Positions 28,233 to 37,372 are shown, counted from the stretch's first letter. The stretch: 64,000 nt of DNA from Byssovorax sp. (GCA_025362495.1 JANYGI010000179.1:1-64000); one strand, 5' to 3'. A program made the numbers and translations. Notes: generated from the letters alone by a model not told the origin.

Positions 28233-29021
28233 GTGCCAAGGGGTTCTGGTTCAGAAGGGCCGCGCGGTCCGCGCGATGTCGACGACGCTCCCGCCGGGAA
28301 ATCGCGCGCGGCGCCGTCTTCCGCGCGCCCCGGCAGCGTCGCAATCCTGCCGGGCCAGGCCGCTTCGAGCGCGCCCGGTGGCTCGCAGGCAGCTCCGGAG
28401 AACGGCGCGACCGAGCCTCACGAAGCGGCTGCGACGGCTCGCCGTCAGCGTGATCCCCTGGAGCTACCGGTCCTGGTGGTCAATCGCTTCTTCCAGCCAG
28501 TCCAGATCACCTCGGCTCGCCGCGCCTTTTTGCTGCTCTACGGCGGCTCGGCGCAGGCCATCGACGACGACGGCGATCTCCACGATTTCCCGGCCTGGCG
28601 GCAGCTCCCCGTCCGTGAGCACGACGACGGTCTGCCGATCCTTTCCGGCTCGCTCCGCGTCCCGCGCGTGCTTCACCTCCGCCGCTACGAGCGCATGCGG
28701 CGCCAGCCGGTGCGCCTCAACCGCAAGAACCTGATGCTGCGCGACGCGCATCAGTGCCAGTACTGCGCGCGCCGCCCCCCGGTGCGCGAGCTCAACATCG
28801 ATCATGTGCTCCCGCGCTCCCGCGGCGGCGAGGCCTCGTGGGAGAACCTCGTGACCGCCTGCCGCGTCTGCAACCTCCGCAAGGGCCGGCGCACGCCGGA
28901 CGAAGCCGCGATGCACCTGCTCAAGGTCCCGGGGCCGCCGCGCTGGACGACGGCGATGGAGCTCTTGCTGGGCGCGCCGGATCCCTTCGAGGAGTGGGGG
29001 CCTTTCCTGAAGACGGGGTGA
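28233..29021 (+). CDS. HNH endonuclease
   Basis: The conserved part (about residues 75-250) begins LPVLVVNRFFQPVQITSARR and includes the HNH core: CQYC, NIDHVLPRSRGG with the catalytic His, ENLVTACRVCN with the metal-binding Asn and the second Cys pair, then LRKGRRTP. This compact HNH type is widespread in bacteria and its cellular role is not known. About 70 residues of disordered Gly/Ala/Pro-rich sequence precede it. The start is uncertain: GTG 28233 follows a TACACT that could be a -10 box, but the gene may start further in. It is divergent from the SDR gene. Confidence 0.8.
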   Translation: MPRGSGSEGPRGPRDVDDAPAGKSRAAPSSARPGSVAILPGQAASSAPGGSQAAPENGATEPHEAAATARRQRDPLELPVLVVNRFFQPVQITSARRAFLLLYGGSAQAIDDDGDLHDFPAWRQLPVREHDDGLPILSGSLRVPRVLHLRRYERMRRQPVRLNRKNLMLRDAHQCQYCARRPPVRELNIDHVLPRSRGGEASWENLVTACRVCNLRKGRRTPDEAAMHLLKVPGPPRWTTAMELLLGAPDPFEEWGPFLKTG

Positions 29022-29029
29022 CCAAGTGG

Positions 29030-29435
29030 TCACTCCATGGGCTGGAGCTTGACCGTCGCGGGGATGTCCGTGCGTGACTCGTGGTCGACCTGCACGCTGA
29101 TTGACGTCGTGCCGGGACCGACGCCGAAGAGCACGAACGAGCGATCATCGAGCGAGGTCTCGACGGCGAGCACCTTCTGGTTCTTCGGGACCAGATTCAG
29201 CACGACGTCGGAGTCCATCTTGTCGCCGCTGGTGTCGAAGGGGGTGGCGGTGATGCCGACCGCGATGCCCACCGGCAATTCGACGTTCGTCGGATCGACC
29301 GAGACCGCGAGCGGAGGGAGGGTGTCGATCTTGATCTCGAGATGATCAAAACCCGGCGCGCACCCCGCGAGCCCCGCGGCGAGGAGACCGAGGATCGCGA
29401 GAGCCGCCGCGGAGCCGAGATCACGAGTCTTCACT
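29030..29435 (-). CDS. Lipoprotein with Ig-like (BIG2-like) fold
   Basis: A 134-residue protein with lipobox LAGCA. The body is beta-rich (PPLAVSVDPTNVELPVGIAV, FVLFGVGPGTTSISVQVD), resembling bacterial Ig-like repeats with the G-x-G-T-T-x-I-x-V signature. GTG 29435 overlaps the stop of the preceding gene (GTGA) and has GGGAGG eight bases upstream. Probably a surface partner of the lipoprotein encoded just upstream, which carries a similar signature. Confidence 0.7.
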
Positions 29436-30219
29436 TGCCACCTCCCGCGCCGCCGGCGCCTGTCGTCGTCGTGCCGCTGCCGCTGCCGCTGCCGCTGCCG
29501 CTGGAGCTGGAGCCGCCCGCACCCGAGCTGCTGCTGGTCGTCATCGGGACGCCCTGCTTGACCGTCACCAGGACTGCCATCTTCAGGCCGCTCCGGAGGC
29601 TCACCTCCACGGTCGCCGTCCCGGCCGCGATCCCCGCCAGGATGACGCTGTTCCTGGCGCTGGCCATGTTCACCGCGACGATCGACGGGTCCGACGAGGC
29701 CCACGTATAGGCCAGCGCTCCGCCGAGCCGGGCGTCGAGGCGGTCGCGCGGCGAGACAGCGAGAGCGGCTGCGACGCCGGTCGTCATTTCGAGGGTCTTG
29801 ATCGACTCCGCCAGGCTCTCCCCCAGGACGTCGAGGTGATCGACGTCGACGCCGCGGAGATGAACGAAGTCCGCGACCACACCGCCGTTGTTCTTCGCGA
29901 GCATCGCGGCGATCCCGGGGATACGGAACGCGAAGGTGCCCGCGGTGCTGGAGATCATCACGTCGGAGGCCGGCTGCACCTGCACCAGGCCAGCCCCGCT
30001 GTCGCCAGCGTACTCGAGATCGAACGCGCCGCCCACCGCCAGCAGATCGGGAATCACCGCCTTGCCGACGATGCCGTCGCACGTGGGATCACTGGAGTCG
30101 ACGCAGAGGTACGCAAAGCGACCATTGCTGAGCTCCCCCGTCGAGGCGTCGGTCACTGGACACCCGGTGAGGACGAGCAGCCCCGCGGCGGGGAGCAAGA
30201 GCAGAAGTTTTCGGATCAT
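29431..30219 (-). CDS. Lipoprotein with Ig-like repeat and Gly/Ser tail
   Basis: About 262 residues. Start MIRKLLLLLP with AAGGAG eight bases upstream; lipobox LTGC. Residues ~185-235 (DPSIVAVNMASA, ILAGIAAGTATVEVSLRSG) resemble a BIG2 Ig-like domain. The C-terminus is a GSGSGSGSG/TTTTGAGGAGGGK tail encoded by a hexanucleotide repeat. Four-base overlap with the following lipoprotein gene shows a two-gene operon. Role unknown; probably a cell-surface structural or adhesive protein. Confidence 0.7.
   Translation of the reverse strand: MIRKLLLLLPAAGLLVLTGCPVTDASTGELSNGRFAYLCVDSSDPTCDGIVGKAVIPDLLAVGGAFDLEYAGDSGAGLVQVQPASDVMISSTAGTFAFRIPGIAAMLAKNNGGVVADFVHLRGVDVDHLDVLGESLAESIKTLEMTTGVAAALAVSPRDRLDARLGGALAYTWASSDPSIVAVNMASARNSVILAGIAAGTATVEVSLRSGLKMAVLVTVKQGVPMTTSSSSGAGGSSSSGSGSGSGSGTTTTGAGGAGGGK
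29471..29500. repeat. (CCGCTG)5 hexanucleotide repeat
   Basis: Five perfect copies of CCGCTG inside the lipoprotein gene, encoding Gly-Ser pairs on the minus strand. In-frame, so length change would alter linker length without frameshift. Confidence 0.85.
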
Positions 30220-30345
30220 CTCGGTCTCCTTCGAAGAAAGCGTTCGCCGGGGCCCACGCAAGAGGCGGACCAGGCCTGGCCATCGTGAACACTACTCGAA
30301 AGGCTGTCGCTGTGAAGATCCGCTCCGCCGCGCACGACACCGCGG

Positions 30346-30867
30346 TCAGGGGGCGCGGGGCTCGTCCGCCGGGGCCGGGCGGGCCGCGACCTCGCCGTGG
30401 ATGGCGTAGATACCGATGTTGCCGCTGTTGCGGAGGAGCTCGTCGAGGAGCGAGCCATACACGAAGTCTCGCCAGCGAGGATGGGTCGGCTTGCCGACGA
30501 TGATCTGGGTGATGTTCTCGCGGCGCGCGAAGTCGATCATCGACCGGGAGACGCGCTCACCCTGGAGGCGCACGGGCGTCCCGCCGAGCGACGCGGCCAG
30601 CTCGAGGTGCTGATCGACGTGATCGCGCTCGACCTCGGGCAGCTCACGGAACGCCGCCGTCTCGACGAACACGGCAAACCACGGTGCGAGGAGCCCGCTC
30701 GCCATGCGCCGCGCAGCGCGGATGAGACCGGAAGAGAACGGCCCCGGGCCGACACAGACGGCGATTCGCTCGCCGACTGCCCACGTCGCCGCGATACCCT
30801 GCGTGGACGGGTCGGCGGCACGCGCCTCGCCTTGGGGGACCACCTCGCCGTGAATCTGGACAGACAT
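30346..30867 (-). CDS. Stand-alone universal stress protein of KdpD type
   Basis: A 173-residue protein. Residues ~32-158 match the USP domain found between the sensor and membrane parts of KdpD: ERIAVCVGPGPFSSGLIRAA, FVETAAFREL, ITQIIVGKPTHPRWRDFVYG, LLRNSGNIGIYAI. The KdpD USP domain helps sense ionic conditions or bind c-di-AMP; here it is freed from KdpD. The N-terminal 25 residues are not conserved. It precedes no membrane segment and ends Pro/Ala-rich. Near the H-less kinase at 30912, with which it shares direction (44-base gap). It may modulate the split Kdp regulators at 43-49 kb. Confidence 0.8.
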   Translation of the reverse strand: MSVQIHGEVVPQGEARAADPSTQGIAATWAVGERIAVCVGPGPFSSGLIRAARRMASGLLAPWFAVFVETAAFRELPEVERDHVDQHLELAASLGGTPVRLQGERVSRSMIDFARRENITQIIVGKPTHPRWRDFVYGSLLDELLRNSGNIGIYAIHGEVAARPAPADEPRAP

Positions 30868-30911
30868 GGTATTTCCCTTCGACCGCGGAGCGGAGAGGCG
30901 CGGCGTCCGCC

Positions 30912-31652
30912 TCAGGAGGGCAGCGGGAGCCACAGAGTCACGCTCGTCCCGCGGTCGCCGAGCTCGGTGCTGCTCTTGATCACCATGCCTCCGCCGTGCG
31001 CGGCGACCACGTCGTGCACCAGTCGAAGCGCGATGCCCGCGGCCAGGCCGGTATCGGGATCTTCCTCGAGGAGCCAGCGCCGGACGCCGGGCGGCATGCC
31101 GTCGCCGTCGTCCTCGACATGAATGCTGATCATGCCCTGAGCGGCCTTGTGCGCCAGCCGCACGACGATCTGACAGCCGGGCAGGGTCACGGTGCCGCGC
31201 CGCACGTGGCGGAGCGCGTTGCCCACGAGCACCGTGGCGGCCCAGGCGATCTTGTCTCCATCGATCGAGATGCGTTGGGGGAGCTCGTCCGCGACCTCGA
31301 CGCGGAGCGATACCTGGGCGGCGTCGGCCTGCACCATCAGGGGCTGGAGCGCGCGCCTCACCACCGCTTCGATCGAGACCTCGACCGGGCGAAGCGGGAT
31401 GGCCTCGACGGCGATCAGCGTGAAGGAGGGCAGTCCCGGGCCGTCCGGCGGGAGCCTGGTCCGACGCACCACCGAGCCCGCGAACGGGCGCGAGAGGCCG
31501 CGAATGAAGGCCCGCGCCGCGACGAGGACGGCCGCGGGTACCCCCGCGCAGTCGTCGATCCGGCGCCGCACCCACGCCACCGGCGCGCCGCCCTCGACGG
31601 CGGTCACCACGCCATCTCCGCCAAGCATCACCAGCCAATCCGTGTCGTCCAT
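30912..31652 (-). CDS. Histidine-kinase-like ATPase protein without a DHp His
   Basis: A 246-residue soluble protein. The N-terminal ~95 residues resemble a small PAS domain (MDDTDWLVMLGGDGVVTAVE). The C-terminal HATPase domain has KIAWAATVLVGNALRHV (N box with Asn kept), EDDGDGMPPGV (G1) and TGLAAGIALRLVHDVVAAHGG (G2). No H box with a phospho-accepting His is visible between them. It may bind or hydrolyse ATP as a signalling partner of another kinase or act as a phosphatase. In the same direction as, and 44 bases upstream of, the USP gene. Confidence 0.75.
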   Translation of the reverse strand: MDDTDWLVMLGGDGVVTAVEGGAPVAWVRRRIDDCAGVPAAVLVAARAFIRGLSRPFAGSVVRRTRLPPDGPGLPSFTLIAVEAIPLRPVEVSIEAVVRRALQPLMVQADAAQVSLRVEVADELPQRISIDGDKIAWAATVLVGNALRHVRRGTVTLPGCQIVVRLAHKAAQGMISIHVEDDGDGMPPGVRRWLLEEDPDTGLAAGIALRLVHDVVAAHGGGMVIKSSTELGDRGTSVTLWLPLPS

Positions 31653-31929
31653 GGGAGATCTCCTGACGGATCATCAGCAGGATCGGTGCCACTCCGATGT
31701 CCGCAGGATCAGGGCCTCTCGCGCGTGGCTCTGGGCAAAAAGCCCGATCAATCGTGCACGCACGCCCGAGCTGCGTCGGCGCTCCGGCGAGCGCGGCGCC
31801 GGTGCTGCTCATTCACCGCCCGGCGCGGCGCCGGAGCACGGCAGTCGGGCGAGCGCCACCACGGCGGTCTGCCACGCGCGGGTTGCGGTCGATAGTCATT
31901 GTGTTAAAAAGTCCTGCCGGAGGTGCTTC

Positions 31930-32613
31930 ATGCTTTCATCTTGCTCGACGGCGGGCGTCTTTGCCGCGCTGCTCGCCATTTCCACGGCGGGCTGCTCGGA
32001 CTCCCAGCGGCCCTATTCACCCACGGACGACAGCGGGGTGCTGCGCTCGATCCAGGAAGGCTATTGCGCCAGCCACTCGATCGTCAACGTGACGCTCGCG
32101 CCAGGCACCTACCACTGGGAAGACCCGCTGCATCTGCTCACGTCCGCCGAGGGGTTCGGCCCGCGATCACTGAGCCTCACCGTCGCGGACAGCATCTCAC
32201 CCTCCGCCTCGGAGTCGAGCACCTACACCCCTTCGAACTCCGAGATCTCCAGCTCCGTGGGCTACGATCTCAGCGCGACGTTCGAGCTCGACGCCTCGAC
32301 GTCCGTGCTCGTGCCGTTCGGCGGCTACGCGCGCGTGCAGGCCTTCGCCAGCTTCGCGATGACCACCTGGGATATCGTCGGCACCAACTGCATTGGCGCC
32401 GTCGACGGCGGGACCGGGGTATCGTTCAAGCCGGTCGGCGTCTATTTCAAGACCTGTGAAGCCCTCGACTGCTCGCTCGGCGGCGGCGTCATCGGAGGCG
32501 GAGCCGGCGGCGGACCCATGCTGAGCGGGCCGCCTCCGAGCGGCGCGAGCGGCGCGGGCGGCGCGGGCGGCGGGACGAACACCAGCGGCGCGACCGGCGC
32601 CGGCGGCGCATGA
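31930..32613 (+). CDS. Lipoprotein of unknown function
   Basis: About 227 residues; signal MLSSCSTAGVFAALLAISTAGCS with lipobox. The body has Thr/Ser-rich beta segments (YTPSNSEISSSVGYDLSATF) and ends with a Gly/Ala/Ser tail (SGASGAGGAGGGTNTSGATG). A perfect GGAGGTG lies four to ten bases before the ATG. First of three plus-strand exported-protein genes (31930-34254) that could be one transcript. No family recognised. Confidence 0.7.
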   Translation: MLSSCSTAGVFAALLAISTAGCSDSQRPYSPTDDSGVLRSIQEGYCASHSIVNVTLAPGTYHWEDPLHLLTSAEGFGPRSLSLTVADSISPSASESSTYTPSNSEISSSVGYDLSATFELDASTSVLVPFGGYARVQAFASFAMTTWDIVGTNCIGAVDGGTGVSFKPVGVYFKTCEALDCSLGGGVIGGGAGGGPMLSGPPPSGASGAGGAGGGTNTSGATGAGGA

Positions 32614-32668
32614 AGCGAAGGAGCGACGGACCGGGTGAGTCGCGGCTTCCTTCTCGAAAGGCATCTTC

Positions 32669-33745
32669 ATGAAGTCCCTGGTGCGCCGGCTCGACATTGC
32701 CGTCCTCGTCGCCGCTGGCGCGGCGCTGCTCGCGTGCACGGGGCGCCCCGAGAGCGGGCCCGAGTCCGGGCGCGTCACTCCCGCGCTCGGAGCGGACACG
32801 CAGCGATTGACGGCCGGCGACTGGAAGGTGATCGGCGCCGGCGACTTCAACCTCGACGGCTCGGCCGACGTGCTCTGGGCCAACCCGGTGAAGAGCGCGA
32901 TGGCCGTCTGGCTGATGCGCGGGACTCACCTGCTCTTGCCTGGGCCCGCTATCCCGGGTCCGCTCGGGGCCGGCTGGAGCGCGCTCACGCCGGCCGACTT
33001 CAACTTCGACGGACTGGCGGACGTGCCCTGGAGCAACGCCGGCACGAGCACGATGGAGACCTGGCTCCTGGCGGGGCCTCACCTGCTCTTGCCAGGGCCG
33101 GAGATCCCCGGGCCCGTCGGTGAGGGATGGAGCGCGGTGACCGCGGCGGACTTCAACCTCGATGGCTTTGCCGACATGCTCTGGTACAACGCCGGGACGA
33201 ATCGAATGGCCGTGTGGCTCATGGCAGGGACACGGCTCCTCCAGGCCGGCCCCGAGCTGCCCGCGCCGCCGGGGCCGGGGTGGATCGTCTCCACGGCGGC
33301 GGACTTCAACTACGATGGCATGGCCGATGTGCTCTTCAACAACCCGACGAGCAACGAGATGTCAGTGTGGTTGATGAGCGGGACCGAGCTCCTCGCGCCG
33401 GGCCCGGTGATCCCCGGGCCGAGCGGCGCCGGCTGGAGCGCGGTCACGGCAGCAGACTTCAACCTCGACGGCATGGCCGACGTGATCTGGACCAACTCCG
33501 CACATGGCTCGATGGCCGTGTGGCTGATGAACGGGCCGCTGCTCCGCCACCCCGGCCCCGAGCTCCCGGGGCCGATCGGCGCTGGCTGGAGCGTCGCTTA
33601 CGCGGCTGACTTCAACTTCGACGGGATGGCCGACGCGATCTGGCAGAACGCTGCTCCCACCCGGATGGCGGTCTGGCTGATGAGCGGGACTCACCTGCTC
33701 TTGCCGGGCCCCGAGATCCCGGGCCCGGCCGATCTCGGCCCCTGA
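32669..33745 (+). CDS. FG-GAP/VCBS-type repeat lipoprotein
   Basis: A 358-residue protein; lipobox LLACT after a short signal. Six repeats of about 46-48 residues follow, each with a calcium-type loop D-F-N-x-D-G-x-A-D (DFNLDGSADVLW, DFNFDGLADVPW, and so on), then a MAVWLM-like strand and LLLPGPEIPGP linker. This is the layout of a six- or seven-bladed FG-GAP propeller, usually a cell-surface adhesin or carbohydrate-binding scaffold. The last repeat is truncated after the linker, so the blade count is six as seen. Ca2+ binding is inferred from the loops. Confidence 0.85.
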   Translation: MKSLVRRLDIAVLVAAGAALLACTGRPESGPESGRVTPALGADTQRLTAGDWKVIGAGDFNLDGSADVLWANPVKSAMAVWLMRGTHLLLPGPAIPGPLGAGWSALTPADFNFDGLADVPWSNAGTSTMETWLLAGPHLLLPGPEIPGPVGEGWSAVTAADFNLDGFADMLWYNAGTNRMAVWLMAGTRLLQAGPELPAPPGPGWIVSTAADFNYDGMADVLFNNPTSNEMSVWLMSGTELLAPGPVIPGPSGAGWSAVTAADFNLDGMADVIWTNSAHGSMAVWLMNGPLLRHPGPELPGPIGAGWSVAYAADFNFDGMADAIWQNAAPTRMAVWLMSGTHLLLPGPEIPGPADLGP

Positions 33746-33807
33746 GATCGCCCGGGCGAGGTCGATCTCGGGCCCGCGCTTTCACCTGTTCTTGCTTGAA
33801 GGGGATC

Positions 33808-34254
33808 ATGAATAGGCACATGTCGATGGCTCTTCTCGCGGTGATGCTCACCTCCAGCGCGGCCCTGGCGCTGACGGAGGGAGCCCCCCGCGCGGTCGCG
33901 GTGTCCGGCGGTCGGGCGGGGACCGCGACCTTCATCTACCTACGCGACTACGATGGTCCCACGGGATCGTGCGCTTACGTCATGCTCTGGGAGAGCCCGT
34001 TTCCAGGGGCGCGCGACGCGGAGTGCGTCGTGCGGGAGCTCAAGATGATCGGGCAAACGAGCTGCCTGCACAACCGCCTCGTCGACGTCGTCACCAGCGT
34101 GAGCAGCGTCCTCGGCTGCTGGGGCTTCGACCAGTATGGCCTGGTGGATCACGTGAAGCTCGTCCTGGGAGAGAGCGATGTCTCCCCCACCCTGAGCGGC
34201 CTCGCGATCTTCGAGGCGTTCCCGTTCTTGCCCCAGGCGATCAGCATCGAGTGA
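33808..34254 (+). CDS. Small exported protein with disulfide potential
   Basis: A 148-residue protein; signal peptide MNRHMSMALLAVMLTSSAALA, cleaved after ALA. Mature part has four Cys (GSCAYV, AECVVR, TSCLHN, LGCWGF), probably two disulfides. ATG 33808 has AAGGGG upstream and is preferred to the TTG at 33796. No family recognised; expressed with the FG-GAP protein gene. Confidence 0.65.
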   Translation: MNRHMSMALLAVMLTSSAALALTEGAPRAVAVSGGRAGTATFIYLRDYDGPTGSCAYVMLWESPFPGARDAECVVRELKMIGQTSCLHNRLVDVVTSVSSVLGCWGFDQYGLVDHVKLVLGESDVSPTLSGLAIFEAFPFLPQAISIE

Positions 34255-34290
34255 GGGTCAGGGCGCGCGCAATCCAGGCTCGACAGCCAC

Positions 34291-35688
34291 CTACAGCCGG
34301 AAGTTCGCGGCCACCGTCAAGAGGAGCTGACCCCGGCGAACGTCGGGCACGAAGGTGTCCGTCGCCGTGTCCCGGAAGCCATCCGGCGAGGTCGTCCCGT
34401 TCGGTCCCGCGAAGAATGGCTCGCTGGCGTAGCGGCCCATCACCTCGGCGCGGATCCCGAAGTAGTCTCTCGGCATGAACTCGAGCGTGCCAGTCAGGCC
34501 GGTGATCCAGAAGGGCTTACCGGGGGCCGTGTCGAACCCGGGCGGCGGAAACTGGAGCATGTAGCGGCCGGGCTCGCTCAGCGCCTCGGCGCGGAGCGAG
34601 AGGGCGAACAGATCCCGGTGAAACCAGATCCGATGGGCGATCGACGTCCCGAGGAAGTACGATTTACCGGGGCCGGGCAGCGTGCCTCCTCCCTCGAAGC
34701 CCGCGTGGTTGTTGATGGTGAACGCGGCCTTGGAGATCCCGTTCGACTCCGGCGCGTTGTAGTACCGGACCAGGACGCTGTGATCGCTGTGGAAGCGCAC
34801 CCGGTCCGGCTGACCGCGGGTGTCGGTGCCGACATAGGTGTTGAGGGTCAGGCCGAGCGCCTCGCTCGGCGCCCAGCGGAAGGCGACGCCGCCGGAAGGA
34901 GCGTAGTTCCACTTGCCGTAGCTCTGGAATCCGTTCATCAGCCAGGGCTCGATCTTCACGTTCTCCTTCGGGAAGTACTGCACGCGCACCCCCTGGAAGT
35001 AGAACGGCGTGAAGTCGCAGACCATCGATCGGTTGTAATTCCAGTTCTCGGCCAGCAGGTAGCTCTCGAGGCCGATGTACGACATGAAGATGCCGGCCTC
35101 GACGTTGAGGCCGTGGTCGACGTCGAAGTGATATCCCAGCGTCGCCTCGCGGATGTAGCTCAGATCGACGGCGCTGAGGCTGCGACCGCGCGCGACGGTG
35201 CCGTCCAGATCCTGGATGATGTTGAGCATCGATCCGTACTGGAGAGAGATGCGCCCGATCACGTTCTTGAAGTTCCACTCCAGCCCGATGCTGGCGAGGT
35301 TGATCTGGAGCTCGTTGTGGCGCCCGACCGCCGCGGAGCCCGTCAGCGTGTCGTCCTTGGGGTGGTTGAACGAGTAAGAGTAGTTGACGTCGAGGTAGAT
35401 GCTCGGCGTGATCACGCTGGAGACGCTGAGCGGGAACGACTTCTGTCGACTCTGCCCGTTCTGCCAGGTGAAGTCACCGACGCTGAAGGGAGCCGCCCTC
35501 GGATCCTCGGACGGCGAAGGCTTCTTCTCCTCGGCTGGCTTCGGCTCGGCCGGCGGCGCGGGAGCGGCCGGCGGCGCCGCGACCGGGGCGGGCGCCGTCG
35601 GCTCGCCCTGGGCGCGAGCGAGGCGCGCCGAAGCCAGGACAAGGAGAGAGGCGAACACCGAGCAACAGATACGGTGGGTGGTGCGCAT
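34291..35688 (-). CDS. Outer-membrane beta-barrel porin (BBP2/OmpL-like)
   Basis: About 465 residues. Signal peptide ending ARLARAQ; Pro/Ala/Glu linker (about 28-65); then amphipathic strands throughout (SIYLDVNYSYSFNHPKD, GLNVEAGIFMSYIGLESY, GVRVQYFPKENVKIEPWLMNG) ending in LLLTVAANFRL with the terminal aromatic-x pattern weakened. This matches the putative porin family BBP2 (OmpL-like). Strong AAGGAG before ATG 35688. A homologue follows upstream at 35798, showing a duplicated pair. Substrate unknown; proximity to Kdp hints at ion or solute passage, inference only. Confidence 0.82.
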   Translation of the reverse strand: MRTTHRICCSVFASLLVLASARLARAQGEPTAPAPVAAPPAAPAPPAEPKPAEEKKPSPSEDPRAAPFSVGDFTWQNGQSRQKSFPLSVSSVITPSIYLDVNYSYSFNHPKDDTLTGSAAVGRHNELQINLASIGLEWNFKNVIGRISLQYGSMLNIIQDLDGTVARGRSLSAVDLSYIREATLGYHFDVDHGLNVEAGIFMSYIGLESYLLAENWNYNRSMVCDFTPFYFQGVRVQYFPKENVKIEPWLMNGFQSYGKWNYAPSGGVAFRWAPSEALGLTLNTYVGTDTRGQPDRVRFHSDHSVLVRYYNAPESNGISKAAFTINNHAGFEGGGTLPGPGKSYFLGTSIAHRIWFHRDLFALSLRAEALSEPGRYMLQFPPPGFDTAPGKPFWITGLTGTLEFMPRDYFGIRAEVMGRYASEPFFAGPNGTTSPDGFRDTATDTFVPDVRRGQLLLTVAANFRL

Positions 35689-35797
35689 GATGAGAGCTCC
35701 TTCAAGCAGACACCGGGAGCCACGCGGCCGCGCCGATGCCACGGTCGTTCGGATCAGTGTCGGCGTCCCTGAACCCTCATCAGCAGCAGAGTCCAGC

Positions 35798-37372
35798 TCA
35801 GAGCTTGAGGAGCAGCGCGAACGTCAGCCGGTCCTCGCTCTTGGCGAGATCGGGCGACCAGCCGTCGACGGCCGAGCCAGGCGATCCCTGGTTGCCGCCG
35901 GGCGGAGTCACGCCGCCCGCGCCGGTGAAGTAAGGCACGCTCGCGGCTCGATGGTTGAACTCCGCGCGGAAGGTGACGAACTCCCGGGGCATGTAGTCGG
36001 CCGTCAGCTGCATGTCCCAGGCCTTGTAGGTGTCGCCGGGGTTGGCCGTGAAGTACGGTGTTCCGGAGAGCGCCGTGGCGCCGTTGATCGGCGGCAGGAG
36101 CACCAGATACCGGCCAGGGTTGGTGATGGCGCCGCCGCCGACGGTCGCGGCGATCTTGTCCCCCGCGAACCAGAGCCGCATGTAGGCCATGAACCCCAGG
36201 AAGAACTGCGATTTGCACTCCACGGCGGGGACGCCCACGGCGGGGTTGCCGTCGCCGAACTCGCAGCCCGCGTCGAGCGTGAGCGACGCGGCGGCCTTGC
36301 TCAGCGCGCCGCCCGGGTTGTCGTAGTACTTCACCATGATGCTGTCGTCGGTGTGGATCCGCTTGCGGCCGGGCACGCCGAGCGTGTCCGTCCCGAAGTA
36401 CTGGTTGCCGAGGAGCGCCACCGATCCGGTGGGTCGATACTGTATCTGGAGTCCGAGCCCGGGAGTCTGGTTGAACTTCCCGTACGACTGCCATCCATTG
36501 ACGAGCCACCCCTCGATCTTGAGCTTGTCGCTCGGGAACACCTGGACGCGCACCCCGTTGAAGAACCACGGCGTGTTCGACGACACGTACGAGGGCTGAT
36601 AGGTCCAGTTGTCGAAGTTGTAGTAGCTCCAGAGCCCGACGTACGACATGAAGATACCCGCCTGGACGTTGATGCCGTTCATCACGTCGAAGTGATATCC
36701 ACCGTACGCCTCGGAGATGTACCGGTACGCGTCAGCCAGGTTCCACTCGCCGCGGCCGGTGCTCGCGTCGTTGCGGGGCGTGGTCTGCGAGTACATCCCG
36801 AACTGGGTCATCAGGCGCGCCTGGACGTTCTTGTAGCTGAAATCGCCGCCGATCCCGAGCTGCGTGAGCTGGAATTCACCGTGCCGGAACACCTCGCTGG
36901 AGCCGGAGATGGTGTTGTCCTTGGGGTTGTTGAAGCTGTGATGATAGGCCGTGTCGACGCGGAGCTCGCCCGTGAAAGGACCCCACTTGAGGGGCCTGTC
37001 GCTCGATCCGGCGTTGCCAGGCAGCCAGGCGAAGTCGGCGAAGGCGAACGGATCCGCCGCGGCAGGTGGCGCCGCGTCGGGCTTCTTCTCCTCGACGGAC
37101 GCGGGCGCGGGAGTGGCCTTGCTCTGCGCGGCGGCGGCCTCGAGATCGGCAATGCGCTTCGCCAGACGATTCACCACCTCCGGATCGACCCCGACCGGCG
37201 CGGGAGGCGCTGCGACGGGCGGCGGCGCTGCCACCGCGGGCGGCTCGACCGCGGGCGAAGGCGGCGCGGCGACGGGCGGCGCTCCCTGGGCGCGGGCCAT
37301 GGAAGCAGAAGAGATCAGGAGCAGGAACCCGACGGCTGACAGGCAGGGACGACTCACGAGGGAAGATCGCAT
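35798..37372 (-). CDS. Outer-membrane beta-barrel porin (BBP2/OmpL-like), paralogue
   Basis: A 524-residue paralogue of the neighbouring porin. Signal peptide to SMARAQ, then a Pro/Ala linker and a short coiled-coil-like segment (VNRLAKRIADLEAAAAQSK, about 73-91) as in trimeric porins, then the barrel. Matching landmarks: YHHSFNNPKDNT, GYHFDVMNGINVQAGIFMSY, GVRVQVFPSDKLKIEGWLVN, AEFNHRAAS. The C-terminus LTFALLLKL ends in a hydrophobic strand. The coiled coil is absent from the other copy. ATG 37372 is chosen because the signal peptide starts there. Confidence 0.85.
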   Translation of the reverse strand: MRSSLVSRPCLSAVGFLLLISSASMARAQGAPPVAAPPSPAVEPPAVAAPPPVAAPPAPVGVDPEVVNRLAKRIADLEAAAAQSKATPAPASVEEKKPDAAPPAAADPFAFADFAWLPGNAGSSDRPLKWGPFTGELRVDTAYHHSFNNPKDNTISGSSEVFRHGEFQLTQLGIGGDFSYKNVQARLMTQFGMYSQTTPRNDASTGRGEWNLADAYRYISEAYGGYHFDVMNGINVQAGIFMSYVGLWSYYNFDNWTYQPSYVSSNTPWFFNGVRVQVFPSDKLKIEGWLVNGWQSYGKFNQTPGLGLQIQYRPTGSVALLGNQYFGTDTLGVPGRKRIHTDDSIMVKYYDNPGGALSKAAASLTLDAGCEFGDGNPAVGVPAVECKSQFFLGFMAYMRLWFAGDKIAATVGGGAITNPGRYLVLLPPINGATALSGTPYFTANPGDTYKAWDMQLTADYMPREFVTFRAEFNHRAASVPYFTGAGGVTPPGGNQGSPGSAVDGWSPDLAKSEDRLTFALLLKL

